From assembly GCF_000018365.1 (NCBI RefSeq), contig NC_011529.1, forward strand, positions 1,302,001-1,366,000: DNA of 64,000 bases, given 5' to 3'. The position numbers and the translations under genes are program-made. The notes under the pieces were generated by a model that was not told where the DNA came from, did not search any database, and saw only the letters and a program-made list of their open reading frames with translations. Source of the DNA: Thermococcus onnurineus NA1 (lineage in GTDB: Archaea > Methanobacteriota_B > Thermococci > Thermococcales > Thermococcaceae). The stretch's first letter is position 1. The number at the start of each line of letters is the position of its first letter. Shown here in pieces: positions 56,513 through 64,000 of the stretch.

Positions 56513-57877
56513 ATGAAGCGAACCCTTGTTCTAATAACCCTCATCATCCTTATGGCTCCCCTCGTTTCTGCCGGTGAGCTGACATACTATCCAAATCAGG
56601 GAGCTTTTCAGGCTTTTCTGGACTCAAACTCGACTTACACTGTGATTGCCGGAAACGAGACCTGGGCAAAGGCCTGGGCGTATTACGTCGATGAGAAGCT
56701 TTCAACTGTAAAGCAACACGGAAACGAGACGCTAGTCCTTATTGGGAATGTTTATAACAACCCCATGATTATGATCCTCTGGCCCCAGACCGGCCTTCCC
56801 GAAAACCAGTCGCTTCTGCCCGGAATCATCGTTCTCAACCACTCCGTTATCATAACCGGCTCCGAGGACAACATCTACCTGACGGAGCGTGCTTTTGAGA
56901 AGCTTTGGAATCCTCCACTCGAATCAAAGGTCGGCTTTGTGGTACTGCTCGTCATTATAGCCTGGGTCTTCTTGCTCACTCTCCGCAACGATAAAAGCCA
57001 TGCCGGCAGCTTCTACAGCCTGACCCTCTCCCTATTCATGCTGTGGTATCTCACTTCCCCTATTCCAAAGATGAGTGAAGTTTTTCTCGAATACTTCTTC
57101 CAGGGACTCAAATTTGCCGTTGGGGGCTCCGTGGATTCTCCGTTAGGAGCAATGTTGGGTGTACTATTCAAGATAGTTCCACCCATCGAGGAGAATCTTG
57201 TTTTTGCCCACTGGGTGCTTATCCTTCTGCTGATATCATTCTCCTTTTATATCTCGCCAAAGCGCGCCCGCGAGTTGGGCTTCATAGTCTTCGGCCTCAC
57301 CTTTGCCTCGCCAATGTTCAGGGAGCATCTCCACCACATTGACTGGAGCGTCCTCGGCCTGACATCTTTCCTCATCACGCTGGCAATAATAAGCAACGTG
57401 ACTTTCTCGCCGGAGATAGTAAAGGCACTGTTACAAACGCTAGTTCTGTCTCTGTTCACCCTGCTCACGATAGCAATAAATCCGTATCTCCTCCCAATTC
57501 CCGCCATCTTTGCACTGGCCTTCCCAAAAAGGCATCTAAGAAACTATGCCTACTTACTTATGAGCGCACTCGGCGTGGCCCTCATATATACCCAATTCGG
57601 CTTTCCCGTAAACATACCCAGCCACATGACTCCAGAGTGCTGGGACTACATAGCCAAGTTCTTTTTCAATACGGCCCTGGCGATCCTGGCTATAACCTAC
57701 GCAGTAATTTACAGAGAAAAAAGCATGAAAATGAGGGGCCAGACGCCCTTTCTCGCGATGTTGGCGGTCTTTTACATTCCCCTTGCGCTGTTCATCCCGG
57801 AGATACTGCCCTACTGCTTCGTAATCCTCGCATCCCTCACGGCGAGGATGCTCTATGGGCTCACTCCTCAAACTTGA
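56513..57877 (+). CDS. Polytopic membrane protein with outer N-terminal domain, unknown
   Basis: About 454 residues. A signal peptide (TLVLITLIILMAPLVSA) and a 130-residue extracellular domain with several N-x-T/S sites are followed by about nine hydrophobic helices. Thermococcales genomes often carry such unassigned proteins. ATG 56513 has GGGAGGGAT upstream; TTTTTAACC at about 56474 is the TATA box. Convergent overlap of 17 bases with DUF2110. Confidence 0.75.
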   Translation: MKRTLVLITLIILMAPLVSAGELTYYPNQGAFQAFLDSNSTYTVIAGNETWAKAWAYYVDEKLSTVKQHGNETLVLIGNVYNNPMIMILWPQTGLPENQSLLPGIIVLNHSVIITGSEDNIYLTERAFEKLWNPPLESKVGFVVLLVIIAWVFLLTLRNDKSHAGSFYSLTLSLFMLWYLTSPIPKMSEVFLEYFFQGLKFAVGGSVDSPLGAMLGVLFKIVPPIEENLVFAHWVLILLLISFSFYISPKRARELGFIVFGLTFASPMFREHLHHIDWSVLGLTSFLITLAIISNVTFSPEIVKALLQTLVLSLFTLLTIAINPYLLPIPAIFALAFPKRHLRNYAYLLMSALGVALIYTQFGFPVNIPSHMTPECWDYIAKFFFNTALAILAITYAVIYREKSMKMRGQTPFLAMLAVFYIPLALFIPEILPYCFVILASLTARMLYGLTPQT

Positions 57878-58595
57878 TGGCACCTATTACAGCACCCTTA
57901 AGGTGCGGGCCGATTTCCTTGATTATTCCCGGTGCCTGAGTGCCCTTCTTGAGTATCAGGAGTGTCTCCATCAATCCGAGCTCCTCCATGCGCTTAACAT
58001 CCCTGCTGTGCCCTGTCCTTATAAGGGCCTTTTCGACGTTTTCGCTTATTGTCCCTGTCACGAAGAGCTTGTCGTAGCCGTCGCTCAGCCAGGATTTTAT
58101 GCGCTTGAGCTGAGCATCGCTGAAGGCAAGCTCAACCTCTCTCGCGCCGAACTCGACTCTAGTGACCGTAACCTCAACGGGAAGGTTGTCAACCCAACCG
58201 AACTTCCTTATCATTTCCCTGACCGGCATCTTTCCAAAGGTCTCCTTGAGGTAATAGAGCGGTAGAAGGGCATCCTTAGGCTTTGGAGTGAATATTCCAA
58301 TGTCAACGTAAGCCCCGTAGCCAACTTTTCCCAGGTCTATGAACCTTCCCCGGTAGGTTTTGCCTTCTTCAACTGCCTTAAGCCTGTAGGGAATCTCGCC
58401 GAACTCCTCCCTTACGAGGTTTGCTGAGATTTCCTCGTCCTCACCGTTGAGACTTACCTTGACCCACTGCTTCTTAACCGCTGAGAGCCTCCATTCAACT
58501 TCCAGATCACCGAGGAGGGCCTTGAGCTTTTTATCAAGCTTCAAAAAGCCGCTCCTGTCCCCGTAAACCTTCTCCAGAATAACTACTTCCTGCAT
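57861..58595 (-). CDS. DUF2110 family protein
   Basis: A 244-residue protein of archaeal DUF2110. AVEEGKTYRGRFIDLGKVGY and GAYVDIGIFTPKPKDALLPL read as an S1/OB-like RNA-binding barrel; C-terminal part is alpha/beta. The gene is next to tfe in many archaea, here 41 bases downstream, hinting at a link to transcription or RNA. The start may be ATG 58604 rather than 58595. Confidence 0.82.
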   Translation of the reverse strand: MQEVVILEKVYGDRSGFLKLDKKLKALLGDLEVEWRLSAVKKQWVKVSLNGEDEEISANLVREEFGEIPYRLKAVEEGKTYRGRFIDLGKVGYGAYVDIGIFTPKPKDALLPLYYLKETFGKMPVREMIRKFGWVDNLPVEVTVTRVEFGAREVELAFSDAQLKRIKSWLSDGYDKLFVTGTISENVEKALIRTGHSRDVKRMEELGLMETLLILKKGTQAPGIIKEIGPHLKGAVIGAIKFEE

Positions 58596-58636
58596 TCTCA
58601 CCATCCCCGAAGTTCATCAAACCAAACCATTCAAAT

Positions 58637-59173
58637 CTACTTTTTCGACTTCCTCGGTTTCTTCCTAAGGCCGAGCTCGATCTCGAGCTCCTCTATGCGC
58701 CTCTTGAGCTCCTCGACGACGACGGTATTATCGTACTGCATGAGCATATTACCACATATCGGACACTGGAACTCGTACTCCATGGCCTCATCGAAGGTGA
58801 GCTTCGGATGGCCTGGAGTGCCACAGTGGTAGTAGATCTCACTTGTCTCTTCCTCGAGCATCTCCTTGAGTCTCTTAAGCTCGGCCATCTTTTTGGAGCG
58901 GATTATCTCCGGAAGTCTCTTGGTTTCGAGACGCCAGTAGTAGTAATACCAGCCGGTCTCTTTGTCCCTTATGCGCTTGAACTCTGCCAAACCCTGGTCG
59001 TAGAGCATGTAGAGGACTTTCCTGACGGTGTTGACCCGGATGCCAGTCATTTCCGCGAGCTCCTCATCCGTGGATTCCTTTTTCTTCTCGAGAGCCTTAA
59101 TTACCTCAACAGCTTCCTCTCCACCCAGGTCCATAGCGAGTTCCAGGAGCTCCTTGTTCTTTCTCCTTGTCAC
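58637..59173 (-). CDS. tfe: Transcription initiation factor TFE alpha
   Basis: A 178-residue homologue of TFIIE alpha. The winged helix covers residues 1-85 ([40 protein letters not shown]). The zinc ribbon follows, with HCGTPGHPK and CPICGNM. The first pair is C-x4-H rather than C-x2-C, as also in Pyrococcus TFE. The coiled C-terminus has [20 protein letters not shown] 59173 was chosen because GGAGGTCG lies seven bases upstream; earlier codons read through the leader. Confidence 0.93.
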   Translation of the reverse strand: MTRRKNKELLELAMDLGGEEAVEVIKALEKKKESTDEELAEMTGIRVNTVRKVLYMLYDQGLAEFKRIRDKETGWYYYYWRLETKRLPEIIRSKKMAELKRLKEMLEEETSEIYYHCGTPGHPKLTFDEAMEYEFQCPICGNMLMQYDNTVVVEELKRRIEELEIELGLRKKPRKSKK

Positions 59174-59315
59174 AATAACGACCTCCAGAGAATATTTGAC
59201 CACCCTGAGTTTAATCCCCAATGTTTGTCCAATAATAGACTATATGGCCTGGAGTATATATAGGTTTTTGTCATATTTCCAACGCCGATGAACAGAAAAG
59301 AACGTTGGATAAGAA

Positions 59316-59600
59316 TCAATCGGTAAAGTACTCATCAAGCAGCTCCTTAGCGGAGGGCTTGTAAAGCTCTATTACCTCAATGTCCTCGATGACGTTGCCT
59401 TCCCTGAGTTTAAGCCTGACTTTACCACCGTAAACCTGGAGATCATCGAGCATGCCGTATATCGCGTCCTCAGCTTCCAGCGGACTTTTAAACTTCATGA
59501 TATATTCTCCGCTCTGGTCAATGAGTTTAACCCAGTACTCGTTCTTCCTCTTGAATGGCCGGGTAATCTTTGGTTTAAAGTTGTCCACTACGATTTCCAA
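59316..59600 (-). CDS. Small conserved protein, unknown
   Basis: A 94-residue soluble protein (VDNFKPKITRPFKRKNEYWV, KFKSPLEAEDAIYGMLDDLQ, ending KELLDEYFTD), strongly charged with alternating strands. No family recognised; it seems typical of Thermococcales. The TTG start at 59600 follows GAGGTGACTC at a good distance. It is followed downstream by CCAACG/CGTTGG inverted repeats (59279-59306) that may be a terminator. Confidence 0.65.
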   Translation of the reverse strand: MEIVVDNFKPKITRPFKRKNEYWVKLIDQSGEYIMKFKSPLEAEDAIYGMLDDLQVYGGKVRLKLREGNVIEDIEVIELYKPSAKELLDEYFTD

Positions 59601-59711
59601 ACTGAGTCACCTCCGAAATCGGGGTTCACTGCTCTCTTAACCATTTGGGGTTCAATCTTTTAAGGGTTTCTAAAAAACTTAGGTCAGGGCTAAGGCCCAG
59701 ACTCGGAGGAT

Positions 59712-60605
59712 TCACTGGACTCGAAATGGCAGCTCAAGGCCAAGTTCTTCAGCAACCTTGGCAACCTTTTCCAGAGGAATTATGGCCGTTCTTGCACCAA
59801 CTTTCTGAACAGTTAGATAAGCAAGCAACATCCCCAGTTTGGCAGCATCATTCAGCTTCCATCCATTGAGAACGCCGTATATCAACCCAGCGTCGAAGGA
59901 ATCACCTGCACCGGTAGAATCGACGACCTCTGCGCTCAGCCCCTTGACTTCGCAGATCTCTCCGTTTTCATTCCTAATCAATGCACCCCCTCCGTTGAGA
60001 GTTACGATAACATTTTCCGCTCGAGCTTTAGAGAGGTCGAGCTCGCCGAACTTCCTCCTGAACTCGTCTTCGTTCATTAGGAGGTAATCAACCTTCTCCT
60101 CGATTTCCCCAGGAAGATGTGCTTCCCCTATGTCCAGAGAAACTGTTATGTCCCTCTCATGTGCGAAATTAACTACCTTAACTATGACTTCAGGGGGATT
60201 TGAAGAGAGATGGATGTGCCTTGTCCTAGCAAGGTAGTCAAAATCGACCTCCTTCATGAGGTTGGCGCCGGGGTACTTCACTATCCTCTTGTCCTCTCCG
60301 TGTATCATGGCAACTGCTATCCCCGATGGAGCATCGACGACTCGTATACCACCCGTGTCGACACCTATCCGTCTGAAGTAAGAAAGGTGCGCCTCACCTA
60401 TCTCGTCCCTTCCAATGGCACCGAGAAAGCCCGTTTTCAGCCCAAAGTGGGCCAGCCAGGAGATCGTGTTGGCTGCTGCTCCACCCAGACCGAAAAAGGC
60501 CTTCTCGGCACTTACCTTCTCATGAAACTCCGGAAAACGCTCGACGAGCATTATGATATCGTAGTTAAGGTTGCCGATTCCTATCACGTCGAACCCATCG
60601 TCCAT
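59712..60605 (-). CDS. PfkB family carbohydrate/nucleoside kinase
   Basis: A 297-residue ribokinase-fold kinase: [40 protein letters not shown] at the sugar site and the catalytic anion hole [16 protein letters not shown]. It phosphorylates a sugar, nucleoside or ribose phosphate. Thermococcales use several PfkB members in nucleoside breakdown; which one this is cannot be read. ATG 60605 follows GGTGAGTG. Confidence 0.87.
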   Translation of the reverse strand: MDDGFDVIGIGNLNYDIIMLVERFPEFHEKVSAEKAFFGLGGAAANTISWLAHFGLKTGFLGAIGRDEIGEAHLSYFRRIGVDTGGIRVVDAPSGIAVAMIHGEDKRIVKYPGANLMKEVDFDYLARTRHIHLSSNPPEVIVKVVNFAHERDITVSLDIGEAHLPGEIEEKVDYLLMNEDEFRRKFGELDLSKARAENVIVTLNGGGALIRNENGEICEVKGLSAEVVDSTGAGDSFDAGLIYGVLNGWKLNDAAKLGMLLAYLTVQKVGARTAIIPLEKVAKVAEELGLELPFRVQ

Positions 60606-60746
60606 CACACTCACCTCTGAAAAGTAGGATATGGGTGTCCCCGTTAATAACCTTGCGGTACTCTAAGAAAGAAAATTCATAGTCCTTATGAAGGAAAAGA
60701 TTTAAATATCCATTCCTACCCACATGTGAGTAAGAGGTGAACAAAA

Positions 60747-61340
60747 ATGATGCTCATACTCGAGGCCTATTTCAAGAACTATCCTGCCAGAAGGAAGGTT
60801 GCAGAGTTCCTTTTCGAGAACGGCCTCAGCATAAAGAACGGGAAGATATACCTCAGAGACGTTGAGGTGCCAATAAGCGAGCTGGCAAGAATCATTGGCG
60901 TCAACAGGAAGATAGTCTATCACACAATAGAGTACATCGAAAAGACCTATCCACTCAAGCTTATATTCGAAAAGCTCAATCCACTGCCAAGCCTCATAGA
61001 CGTCGCTCCGCTGATGGGCTGGGAAGTGCTCGAGATAGAGCTGGAAAAGGACGCTTATTTAACTGGATTTTCAAAGGTTCTAAAGTTACTAGCGGAGAAC
61101 AAAGTCCCAGTAATGGAGGTCTTCAGCAGGAACCTCCGCGAGGAGCCGAGCAAGCTCTACATAGTCATCGACGGAACGCTACCCGTAGAGGTCTTCATGA
61201 AGGTCAAGGAAATGGAGGGCTTCAAGAAACTCATCCTCCACACGCCGGAAAAGGACAAGGAAAAGTTCGTCTGCAACTACTGTGAGGTCAAGTACTGTCC
61301 CAAGAGAGTGCTCCTCGAGAGAGTCGAGGTCAGCCAGTGA
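60747..61340 (+). CDS. HTH-ACT regulator of amino acid metabolism (COG2150-like)
   Basis: A 197-residue protein: an N-terminal helix-turn-helix ([20 protein letters not shown]), then an ACT-like domain ([40 protein letters not shown]), and a C-terminal cysteine cluster [14 protein letters not shown]. Such proteins are predicted amino-acid-responsive regulators. ATG 60747 follows GAGGTGAAC, and AAGATTTAAATATCC at about 60698 is the TATA box. Overlaps the acylphosphatase gene by 11 bases convergently. Confidence 0.78.
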   Translation: MMLILEAYFKNYPARRKVAEFLFENGLSIKNGKIYLRDVEVPISELARIIGVNRKIVYHTIEYIEKTYPLKLIFEKLNPLPSLIDVAPLMGWEVLEIELEKDAYLTGFSKVLKLLAENKVPVMEVFSRNLREEPSKLYIVIDGTLPVEVFMKVKEMEGFKKLILHTPEKDKEKFVCNYCEVKYCPKRVLLERVEVSQ

Positions 61341-61605
61341 CCTCGAAGCCTTCCAGCCCTTCAGGTTCTTCCCATTTTACCTCCACTCTGGTTACCCTCG
61401 CCAGAGAGGGTCCCTGGTGGGCCCAGCCTATTAGAGCCTCAACCCTCTCGGGATCGCCCTCCACCACAGCCTCCACGGTTCCATCGGGCAGATTCCTAAC
61501 CCACCCACTCACGCCCAGCTTTCTCGCTTCCCTCTGCATGCTCCATCTAAAACCAACTCCTTGAACGCGGCCGTAGATTTTAAGGTGTGCCCGCACCCGC
61601 TCCAT
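61330..61605 (-). CDS. acyP: Acylphosphatase
   Basis: A 91-residue enzyme: [20 protein letters not shown] contains the phosphate loop and catalytic arginine, and [19 protein letters not shown] the catalytic asparagine. It hydrolyses acyl phosphates. ATG 61605 (MERVRAHLK) is the natural start; the longer frame would add nine unlikely residues. Confidence 0.95.
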   Translation of the reverse strand: MERVRAHLKIYGRVQGVGFRWSMQREARKLGVSGWVRNLPDGTVEAVVEGDPERVEALIGWAHQGPSLARVTRVEVKWEEPEGLEGFEVTG

Positions 61606-61678
61606 ACCACATCCCAACGATACTAACCCCACAACTGATTTAAGCTTATCCGTCGAAAGTTCACTAGGAGGTGAGATA

Positions 61679-61993
61679 ATGGAAATGATACTCGTTTACA
61701 CTACATTTCCGGATTGGGAGAGCGCCGAAAAGACTGTTAAAACTTTACTCGAGAAGAAGCTCATTGCCTGTGCCAATCTTAGGGAGCACAAAGCATTTTA
61801 CTGGTGGGAAGGAAAAATCGAAGAAGATAATGAAGTCGGCGCGCTCCTCAAGACGGACGTGAGCAAGTGGAAAGAGCTACGGGAGACGATAAAGGAACTC
61901 CACCCCTACACCGTGCCGCTAATAGCAAGGATAGACGTCGACAAGGTGAACGGGGAGTACGCGAAATGGCTCGAAGAAGTTCTGGGGCAATAA
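61679..61993 (+). CDS. cutA: CutA1 divalent-cation tolerance protein
   Basis: A 104-residue trimeric signalling-type protein, [60 protein letters not shown]. It matches Pyrococcus CutA1. GAGGTGAGAT precedes the ATG, and TGATTTAAGC at about 61637 is the TATA box. Overlaps DUF99 by 28 bases. Confidence 0.95.
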   Translation: MEMILVYTTFPDWESAEKTVKTLLEKKLIACANLREHKAFYWWEGKIEEDNEVGALLKTDVSKWKELRETIKELHPYTVPLIARIDVDKVNGEYAKWLEEVLGQ

Positions 61994-62574
61994 GGAAGGT
62001 GAAGCCCCAGATTAGGGTTGTAGGTTTTGACGACGGAACTTTCTCCTTTTCTTCAAAATTAGAGAGGGAAAAGACGATTCTAATCGGCATCGTCATGAAG
62101 GGCTCTCAGGAGGTAGTCGGCGTTCTCTCGCGCTGGATAACCGTCGATGGGCGAGATGCAACGAACGCAATGATAGACGCCGTTAAGAGCTCACGCTTCA
62201 GGGATTTGAGGGTCATCATGCTCAAGGGGATAACCTACGCGGGCTTTAACGTTGTGGATTTGGAGATGCTCCACCGGAAGACGGGACTTCCAGTGATAGT
62301 TGTCGTCAGGAAGAAGCCAGACTTGAGAGCCATGGAGAAAGCTCTAAGGAAGCACTTTTCTGATGCTGGGGAGAGGATAACCCTACTAAGAAAAGCGCCA
62401 CCTCTGGTGGAACTAATCCCCGGAAGGCTCTATCTCCAGGCGGTCGGCCTTGACTACGAAAGGGCTGCTGAGGTAGTCAGAGTAGCCACGAAAACCGGGC
62501 TCACTCCAGAGCCCCTTAGACTGGCCCACATGATAGCCAGTGCCGTGATGAGGGGCGAGAGTACAAGGGAGTAG
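61966..62574 (+). CDS. DUF99 (UPF0215) family protein
   Basis: A 202-residue archaeal protein, [60 protein letters not shown]. The family resembles endonuclease V-like folds, but no activity is assigned. ATG 61966 lies inside cutA (28-base overlap) with GGGGAG upstream. A box C/D sRNA promoter starts at its stop codon. Confidence 0.88.
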   Translation: MARRSSGAIRKVKPQIRVVGFDDGTFSFSSKLEREKTILIGIVMKGSQEVVGVLSRWITVDGRDATNAMIDAVKSSRFRDLRVIMLKGITYAGFNVVDLEMLHRKTGLPVIVVVRKKPDLRAMEKALRKHFSDAGERITLLRKAPPLVELIPGRLYLQAVGLDYERAAEVVRVATKTGLTPEPLRLAHMIASAVMRGESTRE

Positions 62575-62583
62575 GTTTATAAG
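62575..62583 (+). promoter_or_regulatory. TATA box of the box C/D sRNA
   Basis: GTTTATAAG right after the DUF99 stop codon. Its centre is 26 bases from the first base of the sRNA terminal stem (62605), the usual archaeal distance, and no protein gene follows on this strand. Confidence 0.75.
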
Positions 62584-62604
62584 CCGGGAGGAAAAGGAAA
62601 AATC

Positions 62605-62667
62605 GACCGATGATGGCAACAGGGTAGCTACCGAAACTTGATGTGGAAGCCGTTCCAGTCTGAGGTC
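62605..62667 (+). ncRNA. Box C/D guide sRNA
   Basis: A 63-base element with the archaeal C/D layout: terminal stem GACC (62605-62608) and GGTC (62664-62667); box C ATGATGG (62610-62616); box D' CCGA (62631-62634); box C' TTGATGT (62638-62644); box D CTGA (62660-62663). Two guide stretches of about 14-15 bases precede D' and D. Box C (RTGATGA consensus) and D' are each one base off, which is common. It would guide 2'-O-methylation of rRNA or tRNA five bases from D and D'. Targets were not determined. Confidence 0.75.
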
Positions 62668-63504
62668 TCATTCGCACGGAACCAGGAGCACCGGGATTTT
62701 TGAATCTCTTATAACCCTCTCCGCCGTGCTCCCAAGGAGTAGATCCTTTATGAAGCTCCTTCCCTTCTTGCCAATAACTATAAGTGTGGCCCCCTTTGCC
62801 AGGGAGGTTCCTATTATGGCCTGAGAGGCAGGACCCACGAGAACCTCAAGTTCAAACGGCGCCTTTATTCCCTTGGCCAACTTCTCGAGGTTCTTCTTGG
62901 CAACATCTATGTTGTGTTCGAGCTCTTCGACCTTACCGTAATCAACGGAGTGAAGGAGTATACCCTTATCCACGAGTTCCTCGAACCCCTTGACGATCTT
63001 TATTATCCTTATTGAGCACTTGGAGAAGTCCAGCGAAACGAGGGGACGCTTAAAGATTTCGGTACAGTCGACGGACAGCTCGAATTTATCGTCGCTCTTC
63101 AGGTACTTAAGGAGGAGAACTGGTCTTTTGGTGGCTCTGGCGAGGTTCGATGCAGTGCTGCCAACGAACATTGTTCTCCAGATATTCTCGCCCATGCTCG
63201 GAATAACTACGAGATCAATATCGTTCTCCTCGGCCACCTCCGCGATCTCTATCGAGGGAATACTTATCCTCACAATTGGATTTACCTTCACCCCTTTCGT
63301 CTCCAGCTCTCTAGCGAGCCCCTCCAGCTTTTCGCGGTAAATGTCTTCCAGCTCGAAGGCCTCAAACTCGGCAACAGTTATGTCAACGACATGAATTAAG
63401 TGGAGCTCCCTGACTCCCAAAGGGAGCAGCCTGGGAATACAGTTCCGCAGAGCGTGGAGCGAAACGTCGGAAAAATCCGTTGGGTACAGAATCTTCTCAA
63501 ACAT
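62668..63504 (-). CDS. Tandem universal stress protein
   Basis: A 278-residue protein with two USP domains: EKILYPTDFSDVSLHALRNC ... FVGSTASNLARATKRPVLLL, and RPLVSLDFSKCSIRIIKIVK ... VIGKKGRSFIKDLLLGSTAE. The second carries the G-x2-G-x9-G(S/T) ATP motif; the first has a partial form. The stop codon abuts the sRNA. Divergent from gcvT. Confidence 0.9.
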   Translation of the reverse strand: MFEKILYPTDFSDVSLHALRNCIPRLLPLGVRELHLIHVVDITVAEFEAFELEDIYREKLEGLARELETKGVKVNPIVRISIPSIEIAEVAEENDIDLVVIPSMGENIWRTMFVGSTASNLARATKRPVLLLKYLKSDDKFELSVDCTEIFKRPLVSLDFSKCSIRIIKIVKGFEELVDKGILLHSVDYGKVEELEHNIDVAKKNLEKLAKGIKAPFELEVLVGPASQAIIGTSLAKGATLIVIGKKGRSFIKDLLLGSTAERVIRDSKIPVLLVPCE

Positions 63505-63606
63505 TTAGGTCACCTTAGTATCATATTGTTCATCAATGTTTATTACAGTTGCTCATGGATTGGAAAGGATTATAACGCTCAGAGCGAATTTTGAGCGGTG
63601 ATACTC

Positions 63607-64000
63607 ATGGCCAAGAGAGTCCACATCTTTGACTGGCATAAGAAAAATGCTAAGAAGGTTGAGGAATTCGCCGGATGGGAGATGCCTATCTGGTACTCGA
63701 GCATAAAGGATGAACACCTCGCCGTCAGAAATGGCGTTGCCATCTTCGATGTCTCGCACATGGGGGAGTTCATTTTCAAGGGTAAGGACGCGCTGGAGTT
63801 CCTCCAGTACGTTACTACCAATGACATAAGCAAGCCCCCCGCGATAAGTGGAACCTACACCCTCGTCCTTAACGAGCGCGGAGCTGTGAAAGACGAGACC
63901 CTTGTCTTCAACATGGGGAATGACACCTATATGATGGTCTGTGACAGCGATGCATTCGAGAAGCTCGAAGCCTGGTTCAACGCGATAAAGCGCGGAATAG
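63607..64000 (+). CDS. gcvT: Aminomethyltransferase GcvT of the glycine cleavage system (partial)
   Basis: Open from the ATG at 63607 to the window edge, so only the first 131 residues are seen: [46 protein letters not shown] and [11 protein letters not shown]. These are typical of the T-protein, which moves the methylene group of glycine to tetrahydrofolate. GGTGAT precedes the ATG by four bases. No P or H protein gene is visible on this side. Confidence 0.93.

Noticed and set aside
59279-59306. CCAACG/CGTTGG hairpin read as an sRNA
   Set aside because: No guide boxes; a terminator for the small minus-strand gene is simpler.

Overview
The window reads as a chromosomal segment of a hyperthermophilic euryarchaeon of the order Thermococcales, most like Thermococcus. 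The evidence is a NurA/Rad50 pair, a Pyrococcus/Thermococcus-type second proteasome beta subunit, separate PyrB/PyrI, archaeal TFE, NAC and AlaX, the POR/VOR ferredoxin oxidoreductase cluster with one shared gamma subunit, a CGP-CTERM surface protein, and a Thermococcales glycolytic motif in front of a cyclodextrin glucanotransferase-like gene. Genes are densely packed. Many start with GGTGA-type ribosome sites and many neighbours overlap by ATGA. TATA boxes of the form TTTATA or TTTAAA lie about 25 bases before the inferred transcript starts.

Layout. 1-6 kb: end of rad50, nurA, a two-gene FecCD-type ABC importer, psmB2, a membrane-anchored HExxH protease and threonine synthase. 6-12.9 kb: a small membrane protein, a LigB-type protein, alaX, a cyclic-2,3-diphosphoglycerate synthetase family gene behind a large inverted repeat, a thiamine-related operon on the minus strand (ThiN-domain regulator, VanZ-like, YjbQ) and pyrBI. 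12.9-19.5 kb: a D-glucuronyl C5-epimerase-like protein, an ECF S component, a kinase, and a visibly AT-rich STAND/TPR ATPase broken by a one-base insertion in an A7 run. 19.5-31.7 kb: a phosphohexomutase, a four-gene surface operon that includes a 43-residue membrane protein and a second frameshifted gene, BtpA, a PH/SHOCT protein, the CGTase-like enzyme, DUF257, TldE/TldD and an ArsR-type regulator. 31.7-38.5 kb: a USP-antiporter-USP operon, a secreted Lon-type (S16) protease, a PP-loop protein and an M20 peptidase. 38.5-49.5 kb: an unusual 340-base gene-free stretch, tRNA-Ala(CGC), serA with a PhoU-like gene, ketopantoate reductase, a plus-strand operon running trmJ, ogt, TPR, CBS and NapA-type antiporter, then NAC, hflX and a PiT phosphate transporter. 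49.7-55.3 kb: porG, vorDAB, porDAB. 55.4-64 kb: Mrp/NBP35 ATPase, a possible structured RNA, membrane protein, DUF2110, tfe, PfkB kinase, ACT regulator, acylphosphatase, cutA, DUF99, a well-supported box C/D sRNA, a tandem USP and the start of gcvT.

Together these support peptide- and sugar-based fermentation: CGTase for starch, POR/VOR for 2-oxoacids, and several peptidases. The rest is housekeeping (DNA end resection, proteasome, pyrimidine, threonine and serine synthesis, transcription initiation). Two genes look frameshifted by single bases. Without the reads, real mutations cannot be told from sequencing errors.
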